A stretch of 9,908 nt of DNA from NCBI GenBank assembly GCA_913054485.1, contig CAJXHQ010000070.1, forward strand, positions 1 to 9,908, given 5' to 3'. A program made the position numbers and the translations under genes. How positions within the stretch are numbered: the stretch's first letter is position 1; every line of letters starts with the position of its first letter. The stretch is from an uncultured Paracoccaceae bacterium (GTDB lineage: Bacteria; Pseudomonadota; Alphaproteobacteria; Rhodobacterales; Rhodobacteraceae). The notes under the pieces are model-generated. The model did no database searches. It was not told the origin of the DNA and saw nothing but the letters and a program-made list of their open reading frames with translations. Of the stretch, positions 7,816 to 9,908 are shown piece after piece.

Positions 7816-9095
7816 CAGCCGCGGCGCGCCAGCCAGCCCTCGAGACGGGCGTTGATGTCATCCGCGATCGCATCGCTTTCAATCTCTTCCACGGCTTCGG
7901 CCAGGAACGAGAGTGTCAGCAGATCGGTTGCGATCTTTTGCGGAACACCGCGGGCACGCAGGTAGAACAGCGCCTCCTCGTCGATGGCACCGGAGGTGGA
8001 GCCATGTGAACAGGCGACGTCATCGGCATAGATTTCCAGTTCCGGCTTGGCCAGGAACTGGCTGTCGCCGTCCAGCAGCAGCGACTGGGAAATCTGATAC
8101 CCGTCAGTCTTTTGCGCGCCTTCCTTCACCAGGATCTTGCCCTGGAAAACGCCGGTGGCACCGTTGCGCAGCACCTTCTTGAAGACCTGGCGGCTTTCGC
8201 AGTTCACCGCGTCATGGGTGATGAAGACCGTGTCGTCGTGGTGGAAATCACCATCGCCAACGCAAGCGCCGGCGATATGGGCAACGGCGTCATCGCCTGT
8301 CAGCTCGATCACCGCTTCGTTGCGGGTCAGTACGCCGTTCACGGTGAGGGTGAAGGACTTGAAGACCGACTCGGTGCCGAGACGCGCAAAGAGATGCGTG
8401 GCGGCGCGGCGCTCGTGGTCGCGGCCTTGCGCCCGCACCAGATGCAGCTTGCCGGTGTCGGCCACGTCGATCTCCATGCACTTGTTGAAGCGCGAAGCGG
8501 CGGGGCCGTTTTCCAGAATGGTCGCCTCGGCGCCCGGCTCCACGCGGATCACGTGGTGCAGCAGCGCGTCGGAGTCTTCCTTGGCGTGGATATAGATCAG
8601 GTTGATCGGTTTCGAGGGCGTCCCTGTGATGTGAATCGCCACGCCATCGGCCGCAAAAGCGGTGTTCAGCGCCGCCAGCGGGCGCTGCACCGGCGACTGG
8701 CCACGGGCTTCCAGTACGCCATAGACATCTTTGGCCCAGTGGATGTCCTTGCAGCAGATGTCTTCGATCCGGTCGATCTGCACGCCTTCCAGCGCCAGAT
8801 CATCCGAAGCTTCGGCGTCGAACACCCCGTCAACAAAGACAATTTTCAGCCGGTCGTGGCTGTCGAACATCGGCGCTTCGTCATTGGAAAAGATCGCCGC
8901 CGAAGTCACCTCGGCAGAAGTCAGCGTTTCCGGGCGGGTGTATTTCCAATACTCATCCCGCCGCGTCGGCAGGCCCATGGTCTGCACGCGCGACAATGCC
9001 GCGTTGCGCGCCTCTTTCAGGCAGCCGCCCTGGGGCAGCTCCATCGCGGCAAGGCGCGCGTCGGTTGCGGTTTGCTTTACTTCCGGCAGCGCCAT
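7815..9095 (-). CDS. sufD: SufD, Fe-S cluster assembly scaffold subunit
   Basis: This 426-residue SufD is the SufB partner in the SufBC2D complex, which builds nascent Fe-S clusters in the cytosol and helps acquire iron. The N-terminal helical part carries RRDEYWKYTRPE (about 45-56). A right-handed beta-helix core of repeating short strands fills roughly 150-345. The C-terminal SufBD signature is clear: GYQISQSLLLDGDSQFLAKP (about 332-351), then EIYADDVACSHGSTSGAIDE (354-373). C362 and H364 correspond to the Cys-x-His pair implicated in cluster formation at the SufB-SufD interface. The ATG at 9095 abuts the TAA of sufC, and the stop overlaps the first Yip1-like gene by one base. SufB is not in the window and would be expected upstream of sufC. 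Confidence 0.96.
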   Translation of the reverse strand: MALPEVKQTATDARLAAMELPQGGCLKEARNAALSRVQTMGLPTRRDEYWKYTRPETLTSAEVTSAAIFSNDEAPMFDSHDRLKIVFVDGVFDAEASDDLALEGVQIDRIEDICCKDIHWAKDVYGVLEARGQSPVQRPLAALNTAFAADGVAIHITGTPSKPINLIYIHAKEDSDALLHHVIRVEPGAEATILENGPAASRFNKCMEIDVADTGKLHLVRAQGRDHERRAATHLFARLGTESVFKSFTLTVNGVLTRNEAVIELTGDDAVAHIAGACVGDGDFHHDDTVFITHDAVNCESRQVFKKVLRNGATGVFQGKILVKEGAQKTDGYQISQSLLLDGDSQFLAKPELEIYADDVACSHGSTSGAIDEEALFYLRARGVPQKIATDLLTLSFLAEAVEEIESDAIADDINARLEGWLARRG

Positions 9096-9851
<756 letters not shown>

Positions 9852-9908
9852 TTTGTTTCCTCGTCTCATATTCATTGGAGGCACCCGGCCTCCGCTATTC
9901 TTTGCAAG

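Overview
The window looks like chromosomal DNA from a marine alphaproteobacterium of the Roseobacter group (Rhodobacteraceae), most like Leisingera or Phaeobacter. The evidence is high-GC coding sequence, a SufC-SufD-SufS cluster with two Yip1-like membrane genes inside it, a spike base protein of the type found with Rhodobacter gene transfer agents, and a tmpA-tmpB gene pair. To my knowledge that pair was characterised in Leisingera caerulea. The taxon is an inference from gene content.

Layout. Positions 1-26 are the 3' end of a tRNA gene with an encoded CCA, probably tRNA-Arg. Positions 30-1536 (minus strand) hold a small phage- or GTA-like spike locus: an intact spike base gene followed by two genes broken by frameshifts. 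An AT-rich spacer (about 1640-1800) separates it from a plus-strand pair, a 37-residue small protein and a DUF6065-like protein. The second of these converges with a LysR regulator, and their stop codons overlap.

The centre is the most interesting part. The LysR gene (2736-3611, minus) is divergent from tmpA (3712-4839), which overlaps tmpB (4836-5423) by 4 bases. TmpA is an Fe(II)/2-oxoglutarate oxygenase of the gamma-butyrobetaine hydroxylase fold. TmpB is an HD-domain diiron oxygenase related to PhnZ. Together they are expected to hydroxylate 2-(trimethylammonio)ethylphosphonate and then cleave its C-P bond, giving glycine betaine and phosphate. This would let the cell use a phosphonate as a phosphorus source and also yield an osmolyte, carbon or nitrogen source. 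No transporter or betaine catabolic gene is visible.

A hairpin-rich spacer (5446-5530) lies between tmpB and the converging suf cluster. That cluster runs on the minus strand as sufC (9851-9096), sufD (9095-7815), two Yip1-like membrane genes and sufS (6756-5536). Every junction abuts or overlaps, so this is one transcription unit for Fe-S cluster assembly that continues upstream beyond the window, where sufB would be expected. An Fe-S assembly operon next to two iron enzymes is probably coincidental, because the two blocks converge.
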